In this document: positions 35,166 to 45,200 of the stretch, piece by piece
Layout: each line of letters opens with the position of its first letter
Position numbering within the stretch: position 1 is the stretch's first letter
NCBI RefSeq assembly: GCF_029893355.1
Contig: NZ_JARZAI010000025.1
Coordinates: forward strand, 1 to 64,000
Source of the DNA: Kitasatospora sp. MAA4
GTDB taxonomy: Bacteria > Actinomycetota > Actinomycetes > Streptomycetales > Streptomycetaceae
Direction of reading: 5' to 3'
DNA length: 64,000 bases
Notes under the pieces: generated by a model
Seen by the model: the letters and a program-made list of their open reading frames with translations, nothing else
The model's database searches: none
Told to the model about the DNA's origin: nothing
Made by a program: the position numbers and the translations under genes

Positions 35166-36187
35166 TTCACCATGAGAGATTGGGACAAGACGCCATGATC
35201 GAGGATGGGCCCACGCAGCCGGGAGACCCCCGCGCTCACCTGTCGTCCCCGGCCACGCGCAGCACCCTGCGCATCCAGAACCAGCTGCTCGCCGCCGCGC
35301 GCGAGTACCTGACGTCGGCCGGGTTCACCGAAATGCTGCCGCCGGTCATCGGGCCGGTCACCGACCCCGGTGGCCGTGGTTCGAAGCAGGTCGACATCGA
35401 CTTCTACGGCCACCGCTACAAGCTGATGACCAGCGCCATCCTGTACAAGCAGGCCTCCCTGCTGGCCTTCGACAAGATCTTCTGCATCGCGCCCAACGTC
35501 CGGCTGGAGCCGCTGGAGACCGCCAACACCAGCCGCCACCTCGCCGAGTTCCACCAGCTCGACGTGGAGGTGGCGGGGGCCTCGCGGGAGCAGATCATCC
35601 AGCTCGTCGAGGACCTCGTCGTGCACATGGTGCAGCGCACGATCGCGGCGCTGCCCGAGGAGTTCGCGGCGCTCGGCCGGGACGTGGACGCCTTCGCCGA
35701 CCTGGTCCAGGGGATGTTCGCCCGGACCACCCACGCCGAGGCGGTCGCCGACCTGCACGCGGTGGGCCATGACCAGAGCGCGGACGCCGAGATCGACTGG
35801 GCGGGCGAGGCGCTGCTGTCCTCGAAGTCCAGCCGGCCGTTCTTCGTCACCGACTACCCGAAGGGCTCGCGGGGCTTCTACGACCGGGAGTCCCGGACCG
35901 AGGCCGGGGTGCTGCGCAACTTCGACCTCATCGCCCCCGAGGGCTTCGGCGAGCTGTGCAGCGGGAGCGAGCGGACGAACGACTACGCGGAGATCATCAC
36001 CCGGATGCGGGAGACCGGCGAGAACCCGCAGAAGTACCGCTGGTACCTGGAGTTGGTGAAGGAGGGCATCCCGGCCAGCGCCGGATTCGGCATCGGCGTC
36101 GAGCGCCTCACCCGCTACGTGGCCGGTCTCGACGCGGTGTGGCAGGCGAACGCCTTCCCCAAGCTGCCCGGGGTGGTCTCGCCGTGA
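35162..36187 (+). CDS. AsnRS-like class II synthetase without anticodon domain
   Basis: About 341 residues (330 if the ATG at 35195 is used). The protein is a stand-alone class II aminoacyl-tRNA synthetase core of the Asp/Asn branch. It has YKLMTSAILYKQ, motif 2 NVRLEPLETANTSRHLAEF with an Arg-x-Glu, HQLDVEVAG, and motif 3 FGIGVERLTRYV. The N-terminal OB-fold anticodon-binding domain is missing. Archaeal paralogues of this shape make asparagine from aspartate, ATP and ammonia. Next to glutamate mutase the natural inference is adenylation and amidation of 3-methylaspartate to 3-methylasparagine. Ligation to another amine, or loading onto a carrier, are alternatives. Confidence 0.85.
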   Translation: MIHHERLGQDAMIEDGPTQPGDPRAHLSSPATRSTLRIQNQLLAAAREYLTSAGFTEMLPPVIGPVTDPGGRGSKQVDIDFYGHRYKLMTSAILYKQASLLAFDKIFCIAPNVRLEPLETANTSRHLAEFHQLDVEVAGASREQIIQLVEDLVVHMVQRTIAALPEEFAALGRDVDAFADLVQGMFARTTHAEAVADLHAVGHDQSADAEIDWAGEALLSSKSSRPFFVTDYPKGSRGFYDRESRTEAGVLRNFDLIAPEGFGELCSGSERTNDYAEIITRMRETGENPQKYRWYLELVKEGIPASAGFGIGVERLTRYVAGLDAVWQANAFPKLPGVVSP

Positions 36188-37410
36188 GCGACCTGACGGC
36201 GCCGGGGTTCCCCGGCGAGGCGGTGCGGCTGCGGGCCAGAACGGGCGCCGCCGCCGCGTTCCCGCCCGCCGCGGAGTACGGGCAGGTGCTGTTCGGCGCG
36301 CAGTGCGGTACCCCCGGCGACCAGCTGGACGCGATGCGCCTGGTGCCGCCGGTGTTCATGCCGCAGCGGCTGGCGAAACTGATCGACCTCGGCCGTGAGC
36401 CGCTCTACCAGGACGTCGAACTCGGCACGGTGATCGGCGGGTTCAGCTCCCCGCTGCCGGTGTACGTGTCGGCGCTGGGCTCGACCCGGGCCGCCGGCGG
36501 CGACCTCGGTCTGGCGCTGAGCCGCCAGGCCGGAGCGCTCGGGATCCCGATGGTCATCGGCGAGAACGTCGTCCCGGTCAACGGGTACGGACGGCTGGAC
36601 GAGGACGCGGGGCGCTCGCTGCTCGGGCGGCTGCGCGCGTACACCGAACACCTGGGCGACGGGCCGGACGGCGGTGTCGCCGTGCAGCAGAGCACCGAGG
36701 ACGCGGATGCGGAGGTGTGGAACCTCGTCTACAGCGACCCCGCGGCCCGTCCGCTGCTCGACTCGGGGCGCCTGGCCTTCGAACTGAAGGTGGGTCAGGG
36801 CGCCAAGCCGGGCCTGGGCGGCATGACGGTGGTCGACGCCGAGGCGGCCGCCCGGATGGCGGGCCAGTACGGGCTCGACCCGGTCTTCGGCGAGGGGCGG
36901 GTGCTGCGTTCCAGCAGCCCCGGCACCTTCACGGCGGAGATCCTGCGCCAGCAGATCCGGCTGATGCGCAACAACTTCCCGAAGGCCAGGGTCTGGGTGA
37001 AGCTGATCCCCGGCCGGGACGTGGCGGAAGCGGTACGCGTGGCGGTCGAGGCCGGTGCGGACGCCGTGACGGTGGACGGCGCGGAGGGCGGGACGGGCTG
37101 GGCGCCGTCGGCGTTCACCGGGCAGGTGGGCCTCCCGCTCGCCGAGTGCCTGCGCCGGATCGGCGAGAAGCCCCCGTGCCTGCTGGTCTCCGGGCGGATC
37201 TGGGAGGGCGGCAGGGCGGTCAAGAGCCTGGCGCTGGGTGCGACCGCGGTGGGCCTCGGCCGTGCGGCCCTGCTTGCGGTGGCCGAGGACCAGCAGGACG
37301 GCCTGATCCGTTTCGTGGAATGCCTTTCGATGGAAATGCGGCTGATTGTTTCGGCGCTCGGAAAGTACGCTCCGGGTGAGATCTCCCCGGACGACGTCTG
37401 GTCGCCCTGA
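36184..37410 (+). CDS. FMN-dependent glutamate synthase-like enzyme lacking the Fe-S motif
   Basis: A 408-residue TIM barrel of the glutamate synthase FMN-domain family. It shows PVYVSALGSTRAAGGDLGLA, IGENVVPVNGYGR, ELKVGQGAKPGLGGMTV, VWVKLIPGRDVAEAVRVAV, VDGAEGGTGWAPSAFTG and GATAVGLGRAALLAVAEDQQ. In glutamate synthases the last helix is followed by cysteines (C-x-x-x-x-C-P type) that hold a 3Fe-4S cluster; here the equivalent stretch has only one cysteine, so no cluster is expected. There is no glutaminase domain. It overlaps the synthetase gene (GTGA). A flavin redox or amination step on the methyl-Asp-derived precursor is likely but unproven. Confidence 0.85.
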   Translation: MSDLTAPGFPGEAVRLRARTGAAAAFPPAAEYGQVLFGAQCGTPGDQLDAMRLVPPVFMPQRLAKLIDLGREPLYQDVELGTVIGGFSSPLPVYVSALGSTRAAGGDLGLALSRQAGALGIPMVIGENVVPVNGYGRLDEDAGRSLLGRLRAYTEHLGDGPDGGVAVQQSTEDADAEVWNLVYSDPAARPLLDSGRLAFELKVGQGAKPGLGGMTVVDAEAAARMAGQYGLDPVFGEGRVLRSSSPGTFTAEILRQQIRLMRNNFPKARVWVKLIPGRDVAEAVRVAVEAGADAVTVDGAEGGTGWAPSAFTGQVGLPLAECLRRIGEKPPCLLVSGRIWEGGRAVKSLALGATAVGLGRAALLAVAEDQQDGLIRFVECLSMEMRLIVSALGKYAPGEISPDDVWSP

Positions 37411-37523
37411 ACCGGCATCTGATACTGCCGTTCTTCTTCCTGTTCTTCTGCCGACTCGCACATTCGGGTGCGTCATATCGTCGGCACACTGCATCGGTGT
37501 CGTTAATCCAGCGGGGTTGAATC

Positions 37524-40500
37524 ATGTCCTCATTCGGTATCCCTTTTGAATCGATGGCGCGCTGCCATCCGGCACGGCCCGCGGTGCGCCGCGACGGCCG
37601 GACCGTCACCTACCAGGAGCTCGACGAGCAGAGCGGCGCGCTCGCCGGACAGATCGCGCCGGGCCAGGTCGTCGCCGTCGCCAGCCGTGACCGGATCGAC
37701 TACGTCATCGGGATGCTGGCGGTGTTCAAGGCCGGCGGCATCTACCTGCCGCTGGATACCGAAGCCCCGGCCGAGCGCACCGAGTTCATCCTCGCCGACG
37801 CCGGTGCGACGCTGCTGCTGACGGACGGTGTGCTGAGCGAGCGCGCCCCGCTCGCGGCGGCGGCTCCCTGCGCCGGGTACCTGATCTACACCTCGGGGAC
37901 GACCGGCCGCCCGAAGGGCGTCCTGGTGTCGCTCGACGCCCTGTCGGTGCACATCGCCTCCGCCGCCGCCCTGTTCGGCGTGACCGAGGACGACGTGGTG
38001 CTCCACTTCGCCCGGCCGACCGTCGATGTGGCCGTCGAGCAGGTCCTCACCGCGCTGAGCGCGGGTGCCTGCGTGGTGATCCCGGCGAAGCCGCTGCTGG
38101 CGCCCGCCGAGCTGCTCGGCCTGCTGGAGGCGGAGGGCGTGACGGTCGCCAACCTGTCCGCCGGGTACTTCCAGGAGGTGGTCACCGCGCTGCGCGAGCA
38201 CGGCTCCGCGCCCCGGACGCTGCGCCTGATGATCTCCGGCAGCGACCGGCTCTACCCCGACACCGTCACTGCCTGGCGCGAGCTCACCGGCGTCCCGCTG
38301 TTCAACGCCTACGGCCCCACCGAGACGACGATCACCGCGACCGTCCAGGACCTTTCGGCAGGCATCGACGGGGAGTTGGTGCCGATCGGCGCGGCCGTCG
38401 GCCCGCGCACCACCCACGTGCTGGACGAGAAGCTGCGGCCGTGCCCGGCGGGCACCGCCGGCGAGCTCTACATCGGCGGCCCGGCCGTCGCCCAGGGCTA
38501 CTGGGGCCGGACGGCGTTGACCGCCGAGCGCTTCGTGGCCGACCCCTTCTCCGACGCCCCCGGCGCACGGATGTACCGCACCGGAGACGTGGTCCGCCGC
38601 GCCTCGGAGGGCGCCGGCCTGGAGTTCGTCGGGCGCAGCGACCACCAGGTGAAGATCCGCGGGTTCCGCGTCGAGCCGGGCGAGATCGAGGAGGCACTGG
38701 CCGCCCACCCGAGCGTGGCCGGCTGCGTGGTGGTCGCCCACGACGGCCGCCTGGCGGCCTACGCCACCGGGACCGTCGGCGCGTCGCCGGAGTACACCGA
38801 GGTCAGGGGCTTCCTGGCCGAGCGGCTGCCCGAGCACATGATCCCGGCGAGCCTCACCGTGCTGGACGAGTTCCCGCTGACGGCGGGCGGCAAGATCGAC
38901 CGCGCGGCGCTGCCGGTGCCCGGTGCCCAGGCGGCCGAGCGCCGCGGCTACCTGCCGCCGCGCACACCGGCGGAGCAGCTGATCGCTGCGGTCTGGTCCG
39001 ACATCCTGGGCGTTCCGGAGGTCGGCGCCAACGACAACTTCTTCCACCTCGGCGGCGATTCGCTGACGGCCGTCCGGGTGGTGGGCCGGGTCTTCGACGT
39101 GTTCGGCATGATCTCGCCCTACACGATCTTCGACGCGCCGACGCTCTCGGAGTTCGCCGCGGCCGTGACCGCCGCGGAGGGCGGCGAGCGCCCGCCGCTG
39201 ACCCGGGCCGGGCTGCGGGAGGCCCCGCTGTCGAAGTTCCAGCGCGGCCTGTGGACCCTGGAGCAGTGGAACCCCGGTCTGGCCACCTACAACGTGCCGT
39301 GGGTGTTCCGGTTCGCCGGTCCGGCCGATCCCGAGCTGCTGCACGCGGCTCTGGAGATCATCACCTCCCGGCACGAGAGCCTGCGGACCACCTTCCTGCT
39401 CGGTGAGTCCGGCCCTCAGCAGATCATCCACGACCGGATGCCGGTGCCCTTCGAGGTCACCGACGCCCCGGCGGAGCGGATCGGCGCGCTGGTCGAGGCG
39501 ACCGCGACCCTTCCGTTCGACCTGGAGACCGGTCCGCTGCTGCGCGCCCACGCCATCCGCACCCCGGACGGCGCGCTCACCCTGGTGCTGGTCGTCCACC
39601 ACATCACCTGGGACGAGGGGTCGCTGCCGGTCCTGGAGAACGAGCTCCAGGAGATCTACGAGGCGCTGCGCGAGGGGCGGCCGCACATGCTGCCCGAACT
39701 CCCGGCGCAGTACGCCGACTACAGCGCCCAGCAGTACGAGGAGCAGGACGACAGCGGCCAACTCGACTACTGGGCCGAGCACCTGCGGGACGCCCCGAAG
39801 TCGCCCGTGCTGCCGACCGACCACCCGCGCCCGGAGTTCCCGGAGTTCCGCGGCGCGCACCACTCGTTCGCCATGGCGAGGCCGGTCGCGCGTGCGGTGC
39901 GCGAGTTCGCGCGCAGCGAGGACGCCACGCCGTTCATGGTGCTGCTGGCCGGTCTCGCGCTGACGCTGCACCGCCGCTCCGGCGAGGACGACATGGTCCT
40001 CGGGGCGCCGGTGAGTGTCCGCAGTCGTACCGAACTGTCCGGCATGATCGGCTACTTCATCAACCTGCTGCCGCTGCGCCTGAAGGTCGAGTCCGGCGCC
40101 TCGTTCCGCGAGCTGGTGCGCCATGTGCGCGAGGTCTCGATCGGCGGGTACCGCCACCAGGACGCCCCCTACGACGAGATCACCGGCCTGGTGCTGGCGG
40201 ACCGTGAGGATCGCGACCCGCTCTGCCAGGTCCTGCTGGAGCTGCACCCGCTGGACACCCGCCCGCTGACCATCGACGGCACCTCCGTCTCCCGGGCGAT
40301 CCACAGCAACGCCGTGTCGCGGTTCGACCTGTCGATCTCGGTGGACGACCGGGGGACCGACTTCACCGGCCGCTTCGAGTACGACTGCGACCTGTTCGAG
40401 GAGGCGACGATGGCGGAGCTCTGCGACAGCTGGATGTCCACCCTCGCCGTCGCGGTCGAGGCGCCGGCGCACAGCCTGTTCGAGGCGCAGGTCGCGCGGA

Positions 40501-42197
40501 CCCCGGCCACCACCGCGCTGGTGTTCGGCGATGCGGGCCTGACCTACGCGGAGCTGAACGCGCGGGCCAACCGGCTGGCGCACTTGCTGGCCGCCCGCGG
40601 TGTCGGCCGGGGCTCGGTCGTCGCGATCCTGGTGGAGCGCGGCTTCGACCTGGTCACCGGGCTGCTCGCGGTGCTGAAGACCGGCGCCGGCTACACCCTG
40701 CTCGACCCGGACTTCCCGGCCGAGCGGCTCGCCGGGGCGGTGGCCGACTGCGGCTCCGCGCTGGTCCTCACCCACCGGCACCAGGCGCCGCCCTTCCAGG
40801 GACCCGAGTTCCTCGACCTGGACGCGGTGGCCGAGGAGGTCGCCCGCTGCTCCGACCAGGACCCGGGGCTGCCGGCCACCGGCGACGACCTGGCCTGCGT
40901 CATGTTCACCTCGGGAACCACCGGGCGCCCCAAGGGCGTTGCGGTCCCGCACCGGGCGCTGACCACCACCTACCTCGGCCAGGACTACGCGAGCTTCGGC
41001 TCGGACGAGGTGTGGCTGCAGTGCTCCCCGGTCTCCTGGGACGCCTTCGCGCTGGAGCTGTACGGCGCGCTCGTCTTCGGCGGCGTCTGCGTGCTCCAGC
41101 CGGGCCAGCGGCCCGACCCGCAGACCATCTCCGAGCTGACCCTGCGCCACGGCGTCACCCAACTCCAGCTGTCGGCAAGCCTGTTCAACTTCCTCCTGGA
41201 GGAGTTCCCGGCGACCTTCAGCCACGTCAGGACCGCCTTCACCGCGGGGGAGCGCGCCTCGGTGACCCATGTCGCCAAGGCGCTGGAGACCTACCCGGGG
41301 CTGCGGGTGGGCAACGGGTACGGCCCGGTGGAGAGCCTGGGCTTCACCACCTGCCACACGGTCACCGCCGAGGACGTCACCGCGTCGTCCATCCCGATCG
41401 GCCGCCCGCTGGCCGGCAAGGACATCCAGGTCCTGGACGCCGAACTGCAGCCGGTCGGCCCCGGCGTGACCGGCGAGCTCTACGCCGCCGGCGGCGGTCT
41501 GGCGTACGGGTACGTCGGGCAGCCCGGCCTCACCGCCGGACGCTTCGTCGCTCACCCGCACGGCCGTCCGGGTGAGCGGCTCTACCGCACCGGCGACCTC
41601 GGCCACCGGACGGCGGACGGCACGCTGGAGATCACCGGGCGGATCGACGACCAGTTCAAGATCCGCGGGTTCCGCGTCGAGCCGGGCGAGATCGAGGACG
41701 TCCTCAACCGCCATGCGGATGTGCGGGAATGCGTGGTCACCGTCTACGAGCCGACCCCCGGCGACCGGCGGCTCGCCGCCTACGTCACGACCGGGCCCGA
41801 GCCGGTGGCCGCCGACGTCATCCTCGACTGCCTGTCCCAGCGGCTTCCGGAGTACATGATTCCGGCCACCCTCGACATCCTCGACGCGCTGCCGCTGAAC
41901 GCCAACGGCAAGGTCGACCGCCGCGCGCTGCCCGCACCGTCGAGCGGCGGCAGGGCGGCCGCCGGTGAGCAGGCGCTGGCCGGGGCGGAACTGCTGGTGG
42001 CCGAGGCGATGCGCGAGGTCCTCGGCATCGACGAGGTCGGCCGGGACGACCACTTCTTCCGGATCGGCGGCAACTCCCTGGCCGCCGTGCGGGTCGCGAT
42101 GCGGCTGTCGCGCGAGACCGGCCACCGGGTCCCGCCGCACCTGGTGTTCAGGGCGAAGACGGTGAGCGCCATCGCCGAGCGGCTGATGGCCATGTAG
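37524..42197 (+). CDS. NRPS, modules 1-2 (A-T-C-A-T)
   Basis: 1557 residues. A1 (about 10-465; YTSGTTGRPKGV, NAYGPTETT, YRTGD, TAGGKIDR), T1 (Ser513 in HLGGDSL), C (about 570-985), A2 (about 1000-1460; FTSGTTGRPKGV, NGYGPVES, NANGKVDR) and T2 (Ser1518 in IGGNSL). It starts with A and has no starter C domain, so this is the initiation protein. Pocket residues read by eye against GrsA are D-V-E-N-M-S-A-I-T for A1 and D-A-L-Q-F-A-G-G-F for A2. Neither matches a code I know. The C-domain active site reads HHITWDE instead of HHxxxDG (His692, His693, Asp697, Glu698). Confidence 0.93.
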   Translation: MSSFGIPFESMARCHPARPAVRRDGRTVTYQELDEQSGALAGQIAPGQVVAVASRDRIDYVIGMLAVFKAGGIYLPLDTEAPAERTEFILADAGATLLLTDGVLSERAPLAAAAPCAGYLIYTSGTTGRPKGVLVSLDALSVHIASAAALFGVTEDDVVLHFARPTVDVAVEQVLTALSAGACVVIPAKPLLAPAELLGLLEAEGVTVANLSAGYFQEVVTALREHGSAPRTLRLMISGSDRLYPDTVTAWRELTGVPLFNAYGPTETTITATVQDLSAGIDGELVPIGAAVGPRTTHVLDEKLRPCPAGTAGELYIGGPAVAQGYWGRTALTAERFVADPFSDAPGARMYRTGDVVRRASEGAGLEFVGRSDHQVKIRGFRVEPGEIEEALAAHPSVAGCVVVAHDGRLAAYATGTVGASPEYTEVRGFLAERLPEHMIPASLTVLDEFPLTAGGKIDRAALPVPGAQAAERRGYLPPRTPAEQLIAAVWSDILGVPEVGANDNFFHLGGDSLTAVRVVGRVFDVFGMISPYTIFDAPTLSEFAAAVTAAEGGERPPLTRAGLREAPLSKFQRGLWTLEQWNPGLATYNVPWVFRFAGPADPELLHAALEIITSRHESLRTTFLLGESGPQQIIHDRMPVPFEVTDAPAERIGALVEATATLPFDLETGPLLRAHAIRTPDGALTLVLVVHHITWDEGSLPVLENELQEIYEALREGRPHMLPELPAQYADYSAQQYEEQDDSGQLDYWAEHLRDAPKSPVLPTDHPRPEFPEFRGAHHSFAMARPVARAVREFARSEDATPFMVLLAGLALTLHRRSGEDDMVLGAPVSVRSRTELSGMIGYFINLLPLRLKVESGASFRELVRHVREVSIGGYRHQDAPYDEITGLVLADREDRDPLCQVLLELHPLDTRPLTIDGTSVSRAIHSNAVSRFDLSISVDDRGTDFTGRFEYDCDLFEEATMAELCDSWMSTLAVAVEAPAHSLFEAQVARTPATTALVFGDAGLTYAELNARANRLAHLLAARGVGRGSVVAILVERGFDLVTGLLAVLKTGAGYTLLDPDFPAERLAGAVADCGSALVLTHRHQAPPFQGPEFLDLDAVAEEVARCSDQDPGLPATGDDLACVMFTSGTTGRPKGVAVPHRALTTTYLGQDYASFGSDEVWLQCSPVSWDAFALELYGALVFGGVCVLQPGQRPDPQTISELTLRHGVTQLQLSASLFNFLLEEFPATFSHVRTAFTAGERASVTHVAKALETYPGLRVGNGYGPVESLGFTTCHTVTAEDVTASSIPIGRPLAGKDIQVLDAELQPVGPGVTGELYAAGGGLAYGYVGQPGLTAGRFVAHPHGRPGERLYRTGDLGHRTADGTLEITGRIDDQFKIRGFRVEPGEIEDVLNRHADVRECVVTVYEPTPGDRRLAAYVTTGPEPVAADVILDCLSQRLPEYMIPATLDILDALPLNANGKVDRRALPAPSSGGRAAAGEQALAGAELLVAEAMREVLGIDEVGRDDHFFRIGGNSLAAVRVAMRLSRETGHRVPPHLVFRAKTVSAIAERLMAM

Positions 42198-42265
42198 GGC
42201 CGGTACGGACGCGACACCGTGCGACATCGCGCGACACCGAAGGAACCAAGGAAGGCAGAAGGACA

Positions 42266-45200
42266 TTGACCGCATCTGGAGACGTGACCCGCATCGCCCC
42301 GCTGTCGGGGCTGCAACGGGGGCTGTGGTTCCTCGACCGATGGAACCCTGAGGCAGCGACCTACAACATCCCGTGGATCTTCGAGTTCGCGGGAGCGCTC
42401 GACCTGGCGCTGCTGGAGCAGTCCCTGGCCGCCGTGAGCGCACGGCACGAGGCGCTGCGGACGACCTTCGCCCTGCACACCGAGGGCCCGCGCCAGCTGG
42501 TCCACGCGCCGGCGGCCGTCCCCCTCGCCGTCACCGACCTGCGGGAGCTGTCCGAGGACGAGCGCGCGCAGCGGGCGGAGAGCGTCATCGCCGCCGCGGC
42601 CGCGGCCCCCTTCGACCTGGAGACGGGACCGCTGATCCGGGCGTCCGCCCTGCTGCGGAGCGACTGCGCGACGACCGTGGTGATCGTCGTCCACCACATC
42701 GTGTGGGACGGCTGGTCGGCAGGCGTGTTCGAGCAGGAACTGGCCGAGATCTACACCGCGTTGGTCGAAGGGCGCCGGCCCGAGCTGCCGGAGCTCACCA
42801 CCCAGTACGCCGACTACGCGGTCGAGGAGGAGAACGCCTCCTTCGAGGAGCACCTGACCCACTGGAAGCGCGAACTGGACGGCGCGCCCGTCCTGTTGGA
42901 GCTTCCGGGCGACCGGCCGCGTCCGTCGGCCCAGACCTACCGGGGCCACACCGAGCCGTTCGGGCTGACGCAGGGCACCGCGGCGCGGGTGCGGGAGCTG
43001 GCCGAGGCCGAGGGCGTGACGCCGTTCATGGTGCAGCTGGCCGCCTTCGCGGTCCTGCTCAACCGCTACACCGGCGTCGAGGACATGGTCATCGGCACGC
43101 CGGTGACCACCCGCAACCGGCCCGAACTCGAGAACCTGGTCGGCTACTTCGTCAACCTGCTGCCGCTGCGGGTCCGGCTCGGCGCGACGATGACCTTCCG
43201 CGAGCTGCTCCAGCAGGTCCAGGACAGCGCCTTCGACGCGTACTCCTACCTGGACGTCCCCTTCGACCAGATCGTCGACCAGCTGGCCCTGGACCGCTCG
43301 GCCCAGCACCCCCCGCTCGTCCAGGTGGTGTTCGGCGCGCACGCCGAGGACCACGAGCCGCTGAAGTTCGGCCCCGCCGAGGCGCACCGCCAGGTGTTCT
43401 CCAACGGCACCACGAAGTTCGACCTGACCTGGTCGGTCTTCGACGACGGCGAGCTGCGCGGCGAGGTCGAGTACAGCACCGACCTGTTCGACGCGCAGAC
43501 GGTCCGCCGGATGACCGCCGACTGGCAGACCCTGCTGACGGCCGCGCTGGACGACTGCGACGCGACGATCCTGCGCCTCACCACCCCGGAGCGGGAGGCG
43601 GCGGCCAGCGCGCCGGTCGCCATCCCCGAGGGCCGCTGCCTGCACGAGCTCTTCGAGGAGGCGGTCGACGCCCACGGCGGCCGCACCGCGCTCAGCGACG
43701 CCACCCGCTCGCTGAGCTACACCGAGCTGGACGAGTGCGCCAACCGGCTGTCCCACGCCCTGATCGCGTCCGGCATCGGCGCCGGCGACCGGGTCGGGCT
43801 GCTGATGGACCGCACGGCGGACATCCTGGTCTCGGTGCTCGCGGTGCTGAAGGCCGGCGCCGTCTACGTGCCGGTCGACCTGACCGCCCCCGCCGGGCGC
43901 GCGGCGATGGTCTTCGGTGACACCGAGGTGTCCCTGGTCCTCACCGACCGGCCCGAGCGGGTGCCGCAGGGCCCCTGGGTCACGTACGAACTCACCGAGC
44001 GCGCAGCCGAGATCGCCGCCATGCCGGCCCACCGGCCCGGCGTCGCGGTCCGCCCCGGCGACGTCGCCTACACGATCTTCACCTCGGGCTCCACCGGGCG
44101 GCCCAAGGGCGTCGCGGTCGCGCACGAGCACGTGAGCCGCCTGATGGCGGCCGGCGCCGAGCACTTCGCCTTCGGCCCCGAGGAGGTGTGGACGCTCTTC
44201 CACAGCTACGCCTTCGACTGGACGGTCTGGGAGATGTGGGGCGCCCTGCACCACGGCGGCCGCCTGGTCGTGGTGCCGTACGTCACGAGCCGCTCGCCCG
44301 CCGAGTTCGCCGAGCTGCTGGAGGAGGAGGGCGTCACCAACCTGTGCCTGACGCCTTCCGCGCTGCGGCAGTTGGAGCCGGCCCTGCGCCAGCGCCCGCG
44401 TGCGCTGCCGTCGCTGAAGTGGATCATGCTGGGCGGTGAGGCGCTCGACCCCGACGTCGTCCAGCGCTGGTTCGCCCTCGACCCGCTGCCCCCGGCGCGG
44501 CTGTGCAACCTGTACGGCATCACCGAGACCACCGTCCACGTCACCACCCACGACGTGGTCGGCACGGCGGACGGCTTCGAGCGCAGCCTGATCGGCGCCC
44601 CGATGCCGCACCTGAGCACGATGGTGCTCGACGACTGGCTGCGGCCCTGCCCGGTGGGCGTCCCCGGTGAGCTGTACATCGGCGGCGGCAGCCTGGCCCA
44701 CGGCTACTGGGGGCGGCCCGAGTTGACGGCCGGACGCTTCGTCGCGGACCCGTTCGGCGGGACGCCGGGCGCCCGGATGTACCGCACCGGCGACGTGGCG
44801 CGGCGGCTGCCCGGCGGCGGCCTGGAGTACGTGGGGCGCGCGGACTTCCAGGTGAAGCTGCGCGGCTTCCGGATCGAACTGGGCGAGATCGAGAACGCGT
44901 TGAGCGCGCACCCGGACGTGGACGCCTGCGTGGTGACCGTGCACGACCAGCGTCTGGCGGCCTACGTCACCGGCGGATCACCGGACGGCGTACGGGAGTT
45001 CCTGTCCCGCTCGCTTCCCGACTACATGATCCCGGCCAGCGTCACCGTGCTGGAGACGCTGCCCCTGACGGTCAACGGCAAGGTCGACCGGGCCGCGCTG
45101 CCGGCCCCGGGCGTCCGCACGGTGGCGCAGGGCGAGCACGTCGCGCCCCGCACGCCGGCCGAGGTGCTCTTCGCCGCCGTCTGGTCGCAGGTGCTGGACG

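Noticed and set aside
37524..42197. Lipopeptide starter module
   Set aside because: The first protein begins with an adenylation domain and has no N-terminal starter condensation domain or acyl-CoA ligase nearby.
37530..42443. A 1637-codon minus-strand open frame opposite the first NRPS
   Set aside because: Mirror frame of real NRPS codons (third-position G/C bias); no domains.
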